This document shows positions 50,316 through 62,899 of a DNA stretch of 64,000 nt, one piece after another (position 1 is the first letter of the stretch; each line of letters begins with the position of its first letter). The stretch spans positions 35,871,706 to 35,935,705 of the forward strand of contig NC_045139.1 in the NCBI RefSeq assembly GCF_008831285.2, written 5' to 3'. Origin of the DNA: Nymphaea colorata. Lineage: Eukaryota; Streptophyta; Magnoliopsida; Nymphaeales; Nymphaeaceae. Under the pieces are notes generated by a model, which was not told the origin of the DNA, did not search any database, and saw only the letters and a list, made by a program, of their open reading frames with translations. A program made the translations under genes and the position numbers.

Positions 50316-53300
50316 CCCCCTCCCCCTATACACATTCTCTGTGACAACCTCCCAATTCACCTTTAGCCCTCTCCCTTACAGCCTTTGTCTCCTCCCTTAG
50401 TCTTACATTCTCTGTGACAACCTCCCAATTCACCTTTATCCCTCTCCCTTACAGCCTTTGTCTCCTCCCTTTGTCTTTCTCTGTTGTACAATATACTATT
50501 ATAAATTATCATGATATAATCTTATTGTTGATAGTTTTTTTTATGATGTTGAATCTTGTGCAATCCTTTTTCTAGAAAAAGATTGGTGAGGAGTTTAATG
50601 CTCCTGTTTGTACTTTGTAGACATTCATGAATGAATTTGACAAGCGATGGCAGGTACTCACTTTCTTTGGACCCCTTGTGTATAGAATATACAGCCTCCT
50701 AAAGACAATTCATGTGTATATGAGTTGTGTTTATGGATTGAAGAGATAGATCAAGACGCCAAAAAAAATATTAGAAACTTTTTTTATGGATCGTCATTAG
50801 ATTCTCTCCACAATTAATAGGCATTCAAATGTCAAGTTATAAAAGATTGGTAAGATATATTTGTTTCTAATTGTAATGATGAAAAGAATTTATCAGCTCA
50901 AGAATTCAATGCTGCTTATGGTGATGAATAGTGATTGGGATTTCTATCACATCGATGATGATGCCAAGGCCCAGTAACTGAGAGATACACTTTTATGGTT
51001 TAATCACAAATTTTATTCAATTTATAAAGCTTATGTGAGAGATGCTAAGAAATTAATTGGACCCATGATTCATAAAGCTTATGAAACGTCAGATGATATG
51101 ATTGAGAAGTTTAAAATGTAATTTCAGGCATCAAAGAAAAGATTCTGCACTTGATAATTCAGAAACTTTAACCACGTATATATAATTTTAGTAACAAAAT
51201 GGGACACAAGCAATGCACCTTTGCATTATATAACACACTGCATTAATCCAAAATATTATGGAATAAGGTGACTGAGAGAAGGTGTTGGCCCTTGTCCCTC
51301 CAAATGTGAAAGAAACTAGAAGAAACAAGAACTACATCCATGTTATATAATCATTTATATGATGAATTATTCTCTAGTTATCAAATGGATGGACAAGTTT
51401 ACATCTTACTAAAAATCTCTTCACAAAATCTTTTTGTGATGTATTTAAATCAATAAAATGTCAAGAACTTGACAGGTTAAAGTTGTAAAAGGTCGTGACT
51501 TTAGGAATCAGAAGGCAGTATCAAAGAAGGAAAAGGAGTTTGAAAGGTCTCAACAATCATCGAGAACCTAACTTTAACTCATGGTTGCTATTTTCTCCAC
51601 CAATAATGATCCAAAAAAAATTGGTCCTCTACTCCTTTCTGCCAGTGATTCTATAGTTTGTTCCATATTATTATGAATACACATAGGAGACAATAAATTT
51701 ATTAATATGACTGTCTAATTAATGTTTGACAAGCATGAACTTGGGGTATTGTAACCTACACATGCTCAAAGTATGTCCCTGCTTTCCCGAGCATATTGAC
51801 TTGCTGTTTCATGAGCATTACAAATATTATTCCCGAGGCAAATTGAAGGCTCACAAAATCAGAACTTTATAATCTATATGCTGGGTATGGATGCGCAAAA
51901 TAATGGGATATCGAAGGAAATGTTTTAAGTGAAAGAGAAAAAGCATAGAATAACTAAACAACATAGAGGGAAATTGTTTTTGAAGCACACAAATTGATGA
52001 CATAGAACAATAGATAGAAAAAACAGGGTAGTTTTAGCAGCACCTCATTGTCAGAAAGATAACCATCCGGAACAACAAACCCGTCTTCACTTTCATCCTC
52101 ATCCTCTGCCTTGGGATTTTCATCTGACTCTATGTTTTCTTCCTCGTCATCTTTATCAAAATCTGACAAGTTTTCACCTGGATCCTCCTGCATAAAATGA
52201 AGCACAGTTACCTGTATATCAACTGAAGTTTTATAAATACGAAATCAATGAGAAACCCAGTCATAAGATTTACCTCCTCCCATTCCTCATCACTGTCATT
52301 ATCATAGTCCAGGTTTGGATCCTTCTGCAAAGGATGACGCGGGCCAACAACATCACTGTGACAGGATAAATAGAGTCAATGTACTAATGAAACAGCAGAT
52401 ACCACAAACTATTCAATCCAAACTATACAAACCTCGTCCTTGACATGGTACCATAATAAGCAGGTCGGTGGCTCTTGTCAAATTGCAGAAGCTTCTTTTT
52501 CCTACCAACAACTTGCATATCAGTGGAACCAGTGGTCACTGTATTGAGGGTTGGACCATCACTTAAAACTGCTTCCCCCCATCCATGTACAAGCTTCTCA
52601 ATGTTTACTTCCTCAGCATCATCTACATTACTGCAGCCATGTCTGGTTGGATCTACCACTTTTCCAGAGGGGCCAGCTACACAGGATGTTCTCTGTAGTC
52701 TAAGTTCTTTAATCAGTTCTACTTTAGGACGATGTCGAAATCCCCAGCGCTTGGATTTGTTACAAGAAGCAGAACAGGACCGACCTTTCCAAACAACTAA
52801 GTGCAATCTGTGAAGCCAAAATAGAGGCAAAATGTTTTTAGCATCGCAACTGACAACAAAATTACAGCACAAATAAAATTTGAGCACTAACTTTAGAAGT
52901 TCAGAGGAACTCAAGTTAACTTGTTGAGAAAGTGTTTGATCCATTGATGATACAACTTCGTTAAGCACCCCTTCATTGTGGACAGTTGGAACAGGTTCAG
53001 GTACACCTTTTGATGACTGGTCATCACTGGTACTATTGGCATTTCGTTTCAAAAAGCGCTCCATGATTGAAGCTTGCTTCTTTATTGCAAGTTGCTTCTT
53101 CAGTTCAGTTTCCTGTTTTACACGGCGCCTTTGGTCCTTTTCAACTTCTTCCTGATGTTTTTTGAGCTGTTTTCTCATCTCAGCTTCCTCTTTCTCGCGT
53201 TGTTTTTCTTCTTTTGCTGTTACATCAAGCTGCCGCTTGAGTTCCTTTTCCTAATGCCACATAAAGAGCAACAATTATTTATGCCAAATAAACAAACTTG

Positions 53301-55036
53301 TAAAAAACAGCTACTTCTAACCAAGCAAAAATGGATATAGTAGAGACAAGTATCTCCTTACAAATACTATAAAGTATAGAACACAACTAATCCAAAGAGT
53401 TGGTAAGCTAGTGCAGCTTGCAGTTTATTGAAATGGTTTTAGAGTTTAGCAAGTGCAGAAAACTTAATATTACATTTCGCAGCTGCTCTTTTCTGAGTTC
53501 TTTCTCCAGTCTTTTCTGTTCTTTATCAACCGTTCGTTTGTTTTGCTCCATCTCCTTGATAAATGCCTTTTCTTTCAACTTAGCTTCCTTCTCTTCCCTG
53601 GTACGTTGATATTTCAAAACACACATGAGTAGAAATTCATGATGAGAGACAGACGAGTATATAAGTTTCATTCATAGCATACAACACAATTGGCCAGGAG
53701 AACATACTCAAGAACAGAATGTCTTTGAATCAGACTATTAGCAAATGCACGTATTTGTGCTTCATCTGATATCCTCACAATTTTTTCAGCTGCCTTCATC
53801 AGATCTGATTTGTAATTAGCTTGATTTTCTGAAGCTGATAGGGATGATATCATTGCTGCATTAATCATTACAAAAATAAAGCTCTATTAGTTTGGAGTAA
53901 AAAATAATAATATTATTGAGTTTAAATGAAAGCTAGAAAAGGCTCTATTTTATGATGAATATGGTGTGACAGTTGACACAAGTGAGTGTATTGCTTCATT
54001 ATGTTCAATTGATCAAGCAAGGTATAATAACAATTCAAAGATGCAAAATTTTCATCAAAGAATTGGCTCAAATAGATAAATGCTGCTTCCAAAATTTTGA
54101 CCACAAGCTAAAAAGGCATATACTCACCTGAAACTGCCATTATGCGATCATGAATCTTCTTTCGGCAAATACGCCGAACATTTATGGTTCCACGCTCGGA
54201 CTTGGGCAGCAATTTCATATCTCTTGCCTGTGATAGAGAATGCAAAACTCATATTAACATAGGTACTTTTGAAACATAATATAAACGTGTATACCAATAA
54301 AATTATTTCTAATAATCACCTCCCAACACCAGAGACAAGTCCCAGATTCATCTTCAAGAACATCAGCATCTGGCTTTGGAATACCATACATTGATCTTTG
54401 TCCTGCAAAGAGCACCGAACTTCTTACAGCTGACAAGGTGAGTCCAGCAGAATCCCCAGAACCGCTTTTGTTCAATTTGTCAAAAATTTGTTCCACCAAT
54501 TTGGAGAAAGGAAGTCGACTTTCTTCCAGTAAGCATGCTACTGTTGAATTACTAAACCTGTTCAGCTTTACTTCAACACTGTCTTCCCTGCCTAAGATCG
54601 TTTTTTGATCTGAAACTTCATCAAAATATTTGAACAGGCCGTCTAATTCGGCACGAAGAGAAGAAATAGACGATTTTTTGTCCACACTGAATCTCTCAAT
54701 CATCGAATCACGTTTTCGCTTCAAAGTGTCCCTCACATTCGCATCCGTGGTCAACTTATGAGAAGCGCTCTCCTCTTTGGGGCTTCGCTCGGCCTTATTT
54801 TCTTCGGTTCCCACTACCTGACCTGCAAGACTCACTAGGAGAACCGAATTAGGTGAAAATCTTGGAAGAATTTGTTCACCAGAATTGTCGAAGTTTCCGT
54901 TGTAATCCCCAACCCTCTGAACTTTACTTTTTTGTCCAGGGGATGGGCCTTCTACAAGGGAAGGATAACCACGTTTGCTGCTTTTTCCTTTTGCTAATTC
55001 CCTTGATCCATGGCACGAAGCCATATTCTCCGCCAT
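48211..55036 (-). CDS. FAS1: Chromatin assembly factor 1 large subunit (FASCIATA1, p150 homologue), 933 aa, twelve coding exons
   Basis: Exons in transcript order: 55036-54320, 54227-54128, 53855-53708, 53597-53474, 53250-52892, 52807-52433, 52355-52274, 52187-52044, 49595-49188, 48716-48579, 48496-48451, 48371-48211. They join to 2802 nt in frame, TGA stop. FAS1 is the largest subunit of CAF-1, which deposits H3-H4 on newly replicated DNA. Domains: N-terminal Lys/Ser-rich part; KER-type Lys/Glu/Arg helix (about residues 323-421); a PIP-like QASIMERFLKR (422-432); RPAYYGTMSRTS (597-608), followed by the diagnostic VGPRHPLQKDPNLDYD and the acidic DSDEEWEEEDPGE (about 628-640), with acidic residues continuing to ~683; and a C-terminal winged-helix-like region with RWQVKKDILDKLGL (863-876) and EKHFMRSKGIATFFKKR. 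Length agrees with plant FAS1 (about 800-950 aa). Nothing is broken. Confidence 0.95.
49596..52043 (-). other. Large intron 8 (2.4 kb) of FAS1
   Basis: Separates the exon ending PDGYLSDNE from the one starting GVYVDELELDN. It contains a poly-A/T run at 49993-50010, a (CT)n-(C)n tract at 50281-50326 followed at once by a 73-bp near-perfect tandem duplication (50333-50478), and AT-rich sequence at 50.5-51.9 kb that looks like a decayed insertion without a readable protein. The other FAS1 introns are mostly below 600 bp. Confidence 0.75.
50333..50478. repeat. 73-bp tandem duplication in FAS1 intron 8
   Basis: cattctctgtgacaacctcc... at 50333 is repeated at 50406 with only a few changes, directly after a (CT)n-(C)n tract. 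Confidence 0.9.
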
Positions 55037-55760
55037 CCAGACACCTCTAGAGAAAACAGAACAAAAGATCTCTCGCGCACGAGGTTATGAAATCAGCTGT
55101 ATTTCCCCTCGCCCTTCAACACCCTCTTCGGTATGTCAAACCCAACGAACTGCATTCGCATAAACGAAAGAAATGCAGGAAGAAGGGAACCCCACAGACG
55201 ACACCAAGTAACTGCAGCACGTTACCCTGATTGCCAAACCCAACTTATCGTTCCACCGATTCAACTGCTGAAAAAAAAATGGAGTAATGGAAAAGAAAAA
55301 AGATCAAAAAACTGAAAAACATAACAGAAAAGGAACAAAAAGACACCTACTCTCTATCGTTAACTGAGACGAACAGATTAACAATGGTTCGCAAAGAAAC
55401 TGACGACCAAAGAACTCGGTTTGAGTACCGAGCCCTTGTCGAGCGAGAAATCGGACATTTCCTTCCAGCAAAGGTTTCCACCCACCGGTAGAACCAGAAA
55501 CAAGTAAAACATCGAAACAAACATCGCCGAATCCATGGAGAGAGAAAGAGAGATAGATGAACAGAAACTAGATCCGCGGGGAGAAAACGATAATACCTCG
55601 CTCTCGAGAAGGCGAACGGAGACAGAACAAAAAGGATCGGCGATCTCCACAGCCAATTCCTCTTGAGAGACTGAGAACGAAGGTCGGGAAAGAAGAAAGG
55701 AAGACGACGCTTCCCCTCCCTCTTTCGCTCGCTCCCTCTTTTTCTTCTCATCCCGAGCGG
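55037..55760 (-). promoter_or_regulatory. 5' leader of FAS1 with a probable leader intron
   Basis: On the minus strand a pyrimidine- and GA-rich leader (about 55750-55597) ends GAGCGAG|GTATTA. A matching acceptor, tctctag, lies at 55047-55053, ten bases before ATG at 55036. I infer a leader intron of 550 bp (55596-55047). The leader exon includes CT-rich stretches typical of plant 5' UTRs. The transcription start is estimated only. Confidence 0.45.
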
Positions 55761-55876
55761 TGGGTTATTGATCGATGAGGACGGCAAGATGCGGAACGAT
55801 CGGGTGCGGGAAAATCCAGTCCGTCGGATATAGAAAAGGGAGATGGCGGGATTTGACAGGAAAGGCGGAATTCCAG

Positions 55877-55885
55877 TTTCCCGCC
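55877..55885 (-). promoter_or_regulatory. Consensus E2F binding site upstream of FAS1
   Basis: TTTCCCGCC on the plus strand (GGCGGGAAA on the gene strand) is a perfect match to the E2F consensus TTTSSCGC. It lies about 120-130 bp upstream of the inferred transcription start. A weaker related motif, ATCCCGCC on the gene strand, lies at about 55843-55850. FAS1 is reported to be an E2F-controlled S-phase gene in Arabidopsis, so the placement makes sense. Confidence 0.6.
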
Positions 55886-55889
55886 ACCT

Positions 55890-57000
55890 GCCCCAATTTT
55901 CCATTCGAAATCTTCGCGGTCAGGCAGCCGACCACGCATCGAGTCCATTCGACTCGGCTCGGCTACAGAGGTTACTCTACAGTCGGCTCCGGCGATCCGG
56001 AGTTGCAAGTTCCGGACACTACCGGTGGGTTCGATTCATGGTCCGACCGGTGGTTTCAGGCTATGTCACCATAGTGCAGAGTGCGGTGCCGGTGTCAGAA
56101 CTGTACATCTCAAAAATTTAGATGTGGGGATATGGTGAGGATATTTTTTTTATTTATTATATATATAACAGAATAAACATATTATTACAATTTAATTATT
56201 AATATATATAACATATTGATATTGTATAAAAAATATGAAAACAACATATATTATATAAGTAATTTAGTAATATGACATTTTAATTGGGTTTGGGTGTGAG
56301 TCGGAGCCGCACTCATGTCCGGTGCACACCCGACTCGATCGATACAGCTCCGGTGCAGCATTAAAATAGAAGATTTTAATGACTTAGGTTTCAAGAAAGT
56401 TTTTGTCAATTTTATTGTTGGAGGTGTTACTTTCATTTCTGATGGATGGGTTTAGAAAACTTCCTTTGTCACTTTGATTGTTGTAGGTGTTACTTTTGTT
56501 AATTATATGTATGCTGACGGAACCTTATACATTCATTAAAACAGTAAAAAGAAAAAAGTTTCGATCTTTTGGGATATCTCCCCCTCAACCAAGCGCATTG
56601 AACTTGTTTAAGTTCATTAAGTTTGATTAATTCATTTTTTAAAAGTAACCATACAAAAGGTGTTCGTTTTTTATCATTTAATTTATTAAATATACTAATA
56701 AATAGACTTAACTGTTTAAAATTTTAAAGTATTTCTCTCTCTCTCTCTCTTGTGAGGAATATAATAAGACTATAAGAGGATTCAATCATGTCAAGTATTT
56801 ATTTTAGCATTTTTCTTTAAGATGCCTTGGTTCTTTTGTGGATTTAATTGTGTAAATCGAAGCATGTATGGAGGTCGTATTTTGGTATTGCCACAAATCA
56901 CGGCCAACAAAAACGATTTTTCACTTTCATCTCATCGAAAGATATCTTACTATACTTGTCACGATCATGGAATCTTTTTCCCTGCTTCTAATTGCAACTA
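55890..57000. other. Intergenic upstream of FAS1, no gene seen
   Basis: 55890-56110 and 56280-56360 are GC-rich patches (ccggtgg, cggagccgcactc, ccggtgcacacccgactcg) separated by AT-rich sequence, with the look of a degenerate repeat rather than a promoter. A (CT)n run lies at 56733-56750. Confidence 0.4.
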
Positions 57001-57006
57001 TTATCA

Positions 57007-57276
57007 GGCCGTTTAGATGCTAATTTCTAAAACTTGGTTTTCACAAAATCAGGTCTAGTGAAAACTTGGTTTTACATGTTTGGGTGAACAGGTAAAAACC
57101 AGATTTTCACTATCTAAAACCAGGTTTTTTGATGAAAAACCTGGGGATCCTCATGTGAAAACACTGTTTTGCGAAAATTCAAAACAGCATTTTCTTGTCA
57201 TCCAAACACTTCCATAAAGTGGTTGTGGAGGCAAAATCCTCAAAAATCAGGTTTTGAAGTGACATCCAAACGCCCC
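57007..57276. mobile_element. MITE-like element with gcgtttggatg termini
   Basis: The left end ggccgtttagatgc and right end gacatccaaacgcccc are imperfect inverted repeats. Inside are several copies of aaacctgg/ccaggtttt-type motifs and an inner tcatccaaacac at about 57199-57210. It is probably the same superfamily as 5832-6072; autonomous partner unknown. Confidence 0.45.
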
Positions 57277-57699
57277 CTATATCTTTGTAACCTTTTGCAA
57301 ATCTTTACATATCAGTATAAATATAAAGTATGGCCATTCATCTCAAACTTTTCCTGATGCACATCCTCAACTTTCTTTAGCAGTTAATTTTGCTCTTAAA
57401 TTATGACAATTGTTGTTATTGCTACCAAGTTTCCACGATTTAATCAAATTACTCAACGGATCATTGTAGCTTCTTTTGTTTTTGTCAAATATGTGTTCTA
57501 TCTTATCTTGAGTTGGACCAAGTCCACAATATCTAAATCCATATATTTTGTGCAAGAATAGTGCATGCACGCCAACACAATTAGTAGCGTGCATGTATTA
57601 CCATGCTCATTTTTCTTGTTCACGAACATCTTAATATGTTCATCTGATAATGAAGTCAAATCTTTTGTAACTGTGTCATATTTGTAACAATGATATTTT

Positions 57700-59780
57700 C
57701 ATAATCTTGGTAAATCTTTATAACAATATAAAACTAATGGATGAGTCATTCATATTACATTCATTGGGATTAGGAGAAGAGATAGCATTTTTCTCTTAGG
57801 GGATGAGGAAATTTTTTTACATAGGTCTATTTTATTTTCAAGTGTTAGCAAGGGCCAAAACAAACTTTTTGAAAATATTGGCCACTAAAATTTGTTTTTA
57901 AAAGTTCGGGGGGCTATAGCCCCTCTGAGCCTCTCCTTGACTCTACCCCTCTACCCCTGATCGGGATTTAGGTGTTCCTCTTCAATTGGTATTCCTTTTG
58001 TGGTATAAAAAAACTTTCTTCATCAATAAAAACTTTGTCTCCTAAAGCATAGTCTCGTCCTTCGATTATGACTTAGTATTATCTAGTATATAACTTTTGT
58101 AAACATGTCTTATGTACATGTTTTTACTATTTGTAACAATTTTTTGTAGATATTAATTATAAATCAATATAAATCTAGATGTCAACTTGTCTATATGACA
58201 ACTTATTAATATAGTCATTTATCTACAATACTTGTAAAATTATTCGTAAGTCAATATAAATCTAAAGGTCAACCTATCTAGGTTACAATTATTTCTCTTC
58301 AATCGGTCCTTCTATGGTATCAAAACAAATTTTCACTAACAATAAATCTTTGTAGGTCTCAAACTTTTTTGATGTATAGTCTTGTCTTTCAATTATACAT
58401 CAACCTTTTATGCTATGTAGTCATATTTTTCAAGCTATCATCTTCTGTCATGACAACATAATTTATTTGACTTATTCAATAGAATGCTATAACTAACATA
58501 ATTATTGTCAGGCAAATATTGCCACGGAGAAGCCAATTGGAATATATACTTGTTAAAGCTTTTCGACCTTATTGGTGTCTGGCCTTGTCTTTCAATTCTA
58601 AATCAACCTTTTATGCTAGGTAGTCATATTTTTCAAGCATAATAATGTTATCATCTCCTATCATGACATCATAATCTATTTAATTTACTCAATAAAATGC
58701 TATAACTAACATCATTATTGTCAAGTTATTTATAACAAATACTGCCATGTGAAAGCCAATTGGAATATATACTTGTTAAAGCTTGTCGATAGATCACAAC
58801 TTGCTCATTCAAAAAATATTCATAAGACTATGAAGGAGTACAATCATAAATTTCTTTTAGAGAATATGTGAACAACCTTTCTTGATCGGTTAAATCAAGG
58901 GTATAGTATCTTAAGCTGTTTGATGACAAATACTTCATATCAAAACAGCTCATATATGATCATCGGAGTAAGCTACAGTACAAGAAAAAAAAAACATGTT
59001 AAGACAACCTTTTACATTTATCTTATCAAGAGATATCTTATTATAGTTATTAATAACGCAAGGTATATGCTAATGACTGTCTTCTCCTATTTGTCACAAT
59101 GATATGTCTATACTTTTTATAAATGTCTATAAAACAATATAAGTCTTGACCTACCCATATTACATTCCTTGGGATAGAGTTGTTTCTTTCTAATGAATAT
59201 TATTTTCTTGGTATTAGAACACCCTTTCTTCATAAAAGGAGAACTTTAAGTTTCAACTCTCTCCCAGTGCATAGCCTCATATTTCAATGTAGTCTCAACC
59301 TTCTCTATTATGAATTCACGTTCTTCAAGTTTAATAACTGTTATCTCCAGATAGCGTGCTTTCATCCAATCTAATTACTAAATAGAATGTTATAATTAGC
59401 CTCATATTTATCAAGCCTACCTGTAACAATTATCTTCTTTGGAGAAACCAATTGAAATATATCATACACATCAGCAAGTGTTATAGACAAGAAAAGAGTA
59501 AGTAAACCAAATACTTGATTTCTCACCTAGAGAAAATATTTAGTTACATCACAAGGAAATAACATACAAATAAGACATGTCACATTTATCTTATTAAAAG
59601 ATATCTTATATGGTAGATATCATTGCATGGATTAAAGGTGCATGAGGCCAAACCCTTGGCCTCATGTAAATCAATATAAATATGAAGGTTGACCAGTCCA
59701 TGTTATAATCATCAAGACATATGTTTTATCTCTTTTAATTAGTCTTACCTTCTACTCTCAAATTGATGTAAGAGTTAATT
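57700..59780. repeat. Decayed repeat array
   Basis: Several phrases recur in the same orientation. aatatataaatct..gtcaac(c/t)t-type lines occur near 58160, 58250, 59130 and 59670; cttgtctttcaatt...aaccttttatgcta at 58381 and 58585; ctataactaacat.attattgtca and ccaattggaatatatacttgttaaagc at 58490-58560 and 58700-58790, with a weaker copy at 59385-59465. The clearest pair is a direct duplication of about 202 bp (58380-58581, 58583-58796). It may be the remains of nested LTR-type sequence; no reading frame survives. Confidence 0.6.
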
Positions 59781-60844
59781 TTTATAATTTGTCAATATAA
59801 AATTTTGACTGTCTGAAGTATTGATTCTCTCTTATTTCGTTTACAACTTATAACTGAAAGTCTAGCTTTCAATCAGATATTACATTTGTTTTTTTATTAC
59901 ACAACCAAAGAAACCATTGCAGAGCTTTAAACACATATACTTAATCGATTCAGTTGAATTTGAATTGGTGCCAATGACCATGGCAAAAAGCTTCACCTAA
60001 AGATTTGGTTTCCTGTCAATACTAAAAATACCTCCAACCTGACTGGAAGAAGAAAAAATCAGATTCCTTGCACCAACCGCACCTATTTTGTTAAGTGGCC
60101 TCTCCAAACGCAGAAACCGAAAGCCTTCTTCTCCTATAGAACTGTTACAATTGGTAAAAATTTTCACAGAACAACTTCTACAGTTTAAGTTCTAGACAAT
60201 TAAGGCAGATGAGTCATTTAACCCTGTGCTTGAACAGCAATAGGCTCAGTTTTCTAGCATTGGATTCTTGCTTCCTGAAAACACAACCTCCTTGAAATCT
60301 TCATATCTTGTCATGTCTTTCATTTATTACCACAGACTCTGCTCTCTGTGTTCATGAATTGGATAAGAATTGGATGACACCTGCCTCCATTTGCCTTCAG
60401 TTATGCACGTCGTCTTCAGTTGACCCTCTTCTTTCTTGTTAGAAATGACTTTCTACAGTAAGACAGCTGCCCAGTCCAATTTTCTTTTTTTATTGGATAG
60501 AACAGCTAGATTACAAGAAAGTTAGTTGAAGCAGAATCTTTTTGTGGGCTTTGTAAGCAGTGAATGGTTCAGTTCATCTGCATCGTAAAAGTTTGCAGAA
60601 GCCGGAGGAATGATGCAAAACAAGTATCTGTGTTAACTTAATATCGATGGTGGAGCTAGAAATTTAAATAAAGGGCCACTGTGTATAAATTTTGAATTGG
60701 GGGAGCCCAAAAAGGACGATTTCACATTACTTAAATGAAAGGCATTTTTCCGACAATCATGAATGGCCGGGAAAGGACATTTCCGGCGTCGATCGAACAT
60801 AAAACCTGCTCCCATCATCTTTCAAGTCATGGTCTGCACCCTCC

Positions 60845-60898
60845 CTCGGCAATATGTATCTCTTCACCTGCTCGGCAATATGTATCTCTTCACCTGCA
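60845..60898. repeat. Perfect 27-bp tandem duplication
   Basis: tcggcaatatgtatctcttc acctgc is present twice without a mismatch at 60845 and 60872, pointing to a recent event. Confidence 0.85.
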
Positions 60899-62167
60899 CA
60901 ACATCTTTAGATACCTTTGGTTGTTATAACTTAAGGTTAATATATATATACTTTCAGTTTGCAAATGTGTGTGTGTTTTGTTCCGCACAGTCGGACGGTA
61001 GTCGATGTGGACTCAGGTCTACGTATAATTAGATTTGCTGACTCCAAATAGCTGATTTGCTGAGGTGGGAACTGCTGATTTCCTACATTAAATCTCCAAA
61101 AAGATTTTTTGCTCAATCAAAACTTTACTGAAGTTGAATCCCCTGATTTCCATTACAGAAAGATCAGCTGGGCTTCTTGAAAACCAAAAGCCAAGCTGAA
61201 GCTGCTTAAATGACCAACTCTAGCACTTGGTATTGAGCTCCCTTCCCTTTCTGATGTGAAGCCCATTTGTTCAGGTCAGTATTACTCAACTGCAAATATA
61301 TTTTCACATTCTCTATGGGTTCCTGAACATAAGCACAAGGGGATCTCTTTCCAATTCGTTAAAATACAAGTCCTCCTTGTTTTCACTATTTTCTGCTCAT
61401 CAACCTTTACATTTAGGTTCTCAAAATTCACGTTTGCCGTGCTCCTCTCTTTTTTCCGGCAATCATGAATCGCCGGGAAAGGGTATAACCTGCTCCACCT
61501 TTTACACCTGAGCTGCAGTGATGTCAAGTCACGCGCAGACGCAGGTGCGACCACTTTCCAACAACTGAGAGGAAGGCAGGTCGAATTCGTTGACGTTTTA
61601 AGCCGCTTGTGTTGTCACACTTATCGAATTCGTTAGGGCGAGAAAGGAACAAACTCCACCATCAACATTAAGGCAACCCCTTTAAATAATAATAGTCCAA
61701 GTTGGTTGGTGAAGACTGATGCAACCACCCACCTTCCTGTTCAAGGGTTCTCTCCCTCGACCTTCTCTTTCTCTCTCTCTCTCTCTCTTTTTTTTTTCTT
61801 TTCAATGGAGTGGTCTTAAAGCAACGCAGCTATTTCAATTTTGATCATCTCTCTTCCTCTCAGAATAATGCCCACTTGACTTCAGTAGTTTAACCAAACT
61901 GGAGAAGCAAAAAGCATGACGACTGGGGTCCGCCATTGCCAAATCCTTCGCAATCAAGCAAAGCCGGTCGGATCACGGAATGGTGCAGGTTGGCACATAC
62001 TATCTCTCATCATTACGTCAGAGGGCTACCAACATTAATCCTAGAACACAACAACCAGATGTGAAGGAAATAAAGCAGAGGAATTTGTGCCTTACAAGGC
62101 AGAACCTGATGCCGCGGGTTCCCCGCGGAAGGAAAAGGCAAAAAGCGCGACTGCAACCAGAAGAAGG

Positions 62168-62226
62168 TCTCTCTCTCTCTCTCTATCCCTCTCCCTCTCC
62201 CTCTCCCTCTCTCTCTTTCTCTCTGT
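62168..62226. repeat. CT-rich microsatellite
   Basis: gaag|GTCTCTCT followed by CT and CCCTCT repeats, the same arrangement as at 43721. Confidence 0.9.
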
Positions 62227-62268
62227 GTTTGTCTTTGCGTGCAGTATGCTGATTGACGCTATTGATAG

Positions 62269-62899
62269 GATGTTGCCGCTGAATTCCTGGCTCTCTGCAA
62301 CTCTCTGCAACAAGAAGACCCGAAGGAGATAAAGGTTAGTTAAAGTTTCGCTTGGTTTTTTTTCTTCTCTTAATCTCTACTTGGTAGTAGTTTTGAGACG
62401 ACGGCAGAATTACGTTCGATTCAACCGACTGATCTTCTCCGTCCGGTAGATGTACATGTAGGGCACGTTGAAAGATTGATTAATTTCACCTCTGTGCATG
62501 AACTCATTAATTTAACCTCTATACATGAACCACTTGCGGCTGGGGCAGATTCAACTGGGCAAGCGACGAACATCGAATCGGAATAGTTAGTTGAAACCCA
62601 GCGTTCAGACTTTTGTGTCTCCGTTTGATTTTCCCTGTACATAGTGGCACAGAGTGAAAGCCAAGGAACTTGAGTTCCCCAGTAAAGATCTAAACTCCTG
62701 CATGGGCAGTGATAATTTGCTCTTTCTGTTGATCTATGCCATGATTTTGAGATTCCACTGCGGTCGATCGATCCTTGCTTAAACGCTGCTGGTTTTTCTT
62801 CTTTTCCTTTTCTAGGAAGCAGGAGGAGCGCTGTGGAGAGGAACAGAGAGGTTGGGAGGAACCGTGATTTTGGGGAACTTGCGATATTCCTGGAATCTG
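62269..62899 (+). other. Weak candidate exons of an unrecognised gene
   Basis: Two segments look exon-like. 62269-62334 reads DVAAEFLALCNSLQQEDPKE with a donor GTTAGT after it. 62816-62899 is open (EAGGALWRGTERLGG...), preceded by tttcctttttctag and followed by GTAAGC. Both are multiples of three and would join in frame. No start exon fits: the segment before the CT tract at 62168 is open in another phase only. The protein is not recognised and this may be chance. Confidence 0.2.

Larger units (their letters stand above)
59781..62268. other. Intergenic, no firm gene
   Basis: A ~40-bp motif, tttttccgacaatcatgaatggccgggaaagg, occurs at about 60747 and again (ccggcaatcatgaatcgccgggaaagg) at about 61456, so the two flanks may derive from one duplicated or mobile sequence. 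A (CT)n run is at 61770-61788. Confidence 0.4.

Noticed and set aside
55347-55904. 185-codon minus-strand open frame upstream of FAS1
   Set aside because: It overlaps the inferred leader exon, leader intron and promoter, has no recognised domain, and its composition follows the CT-rich leader.
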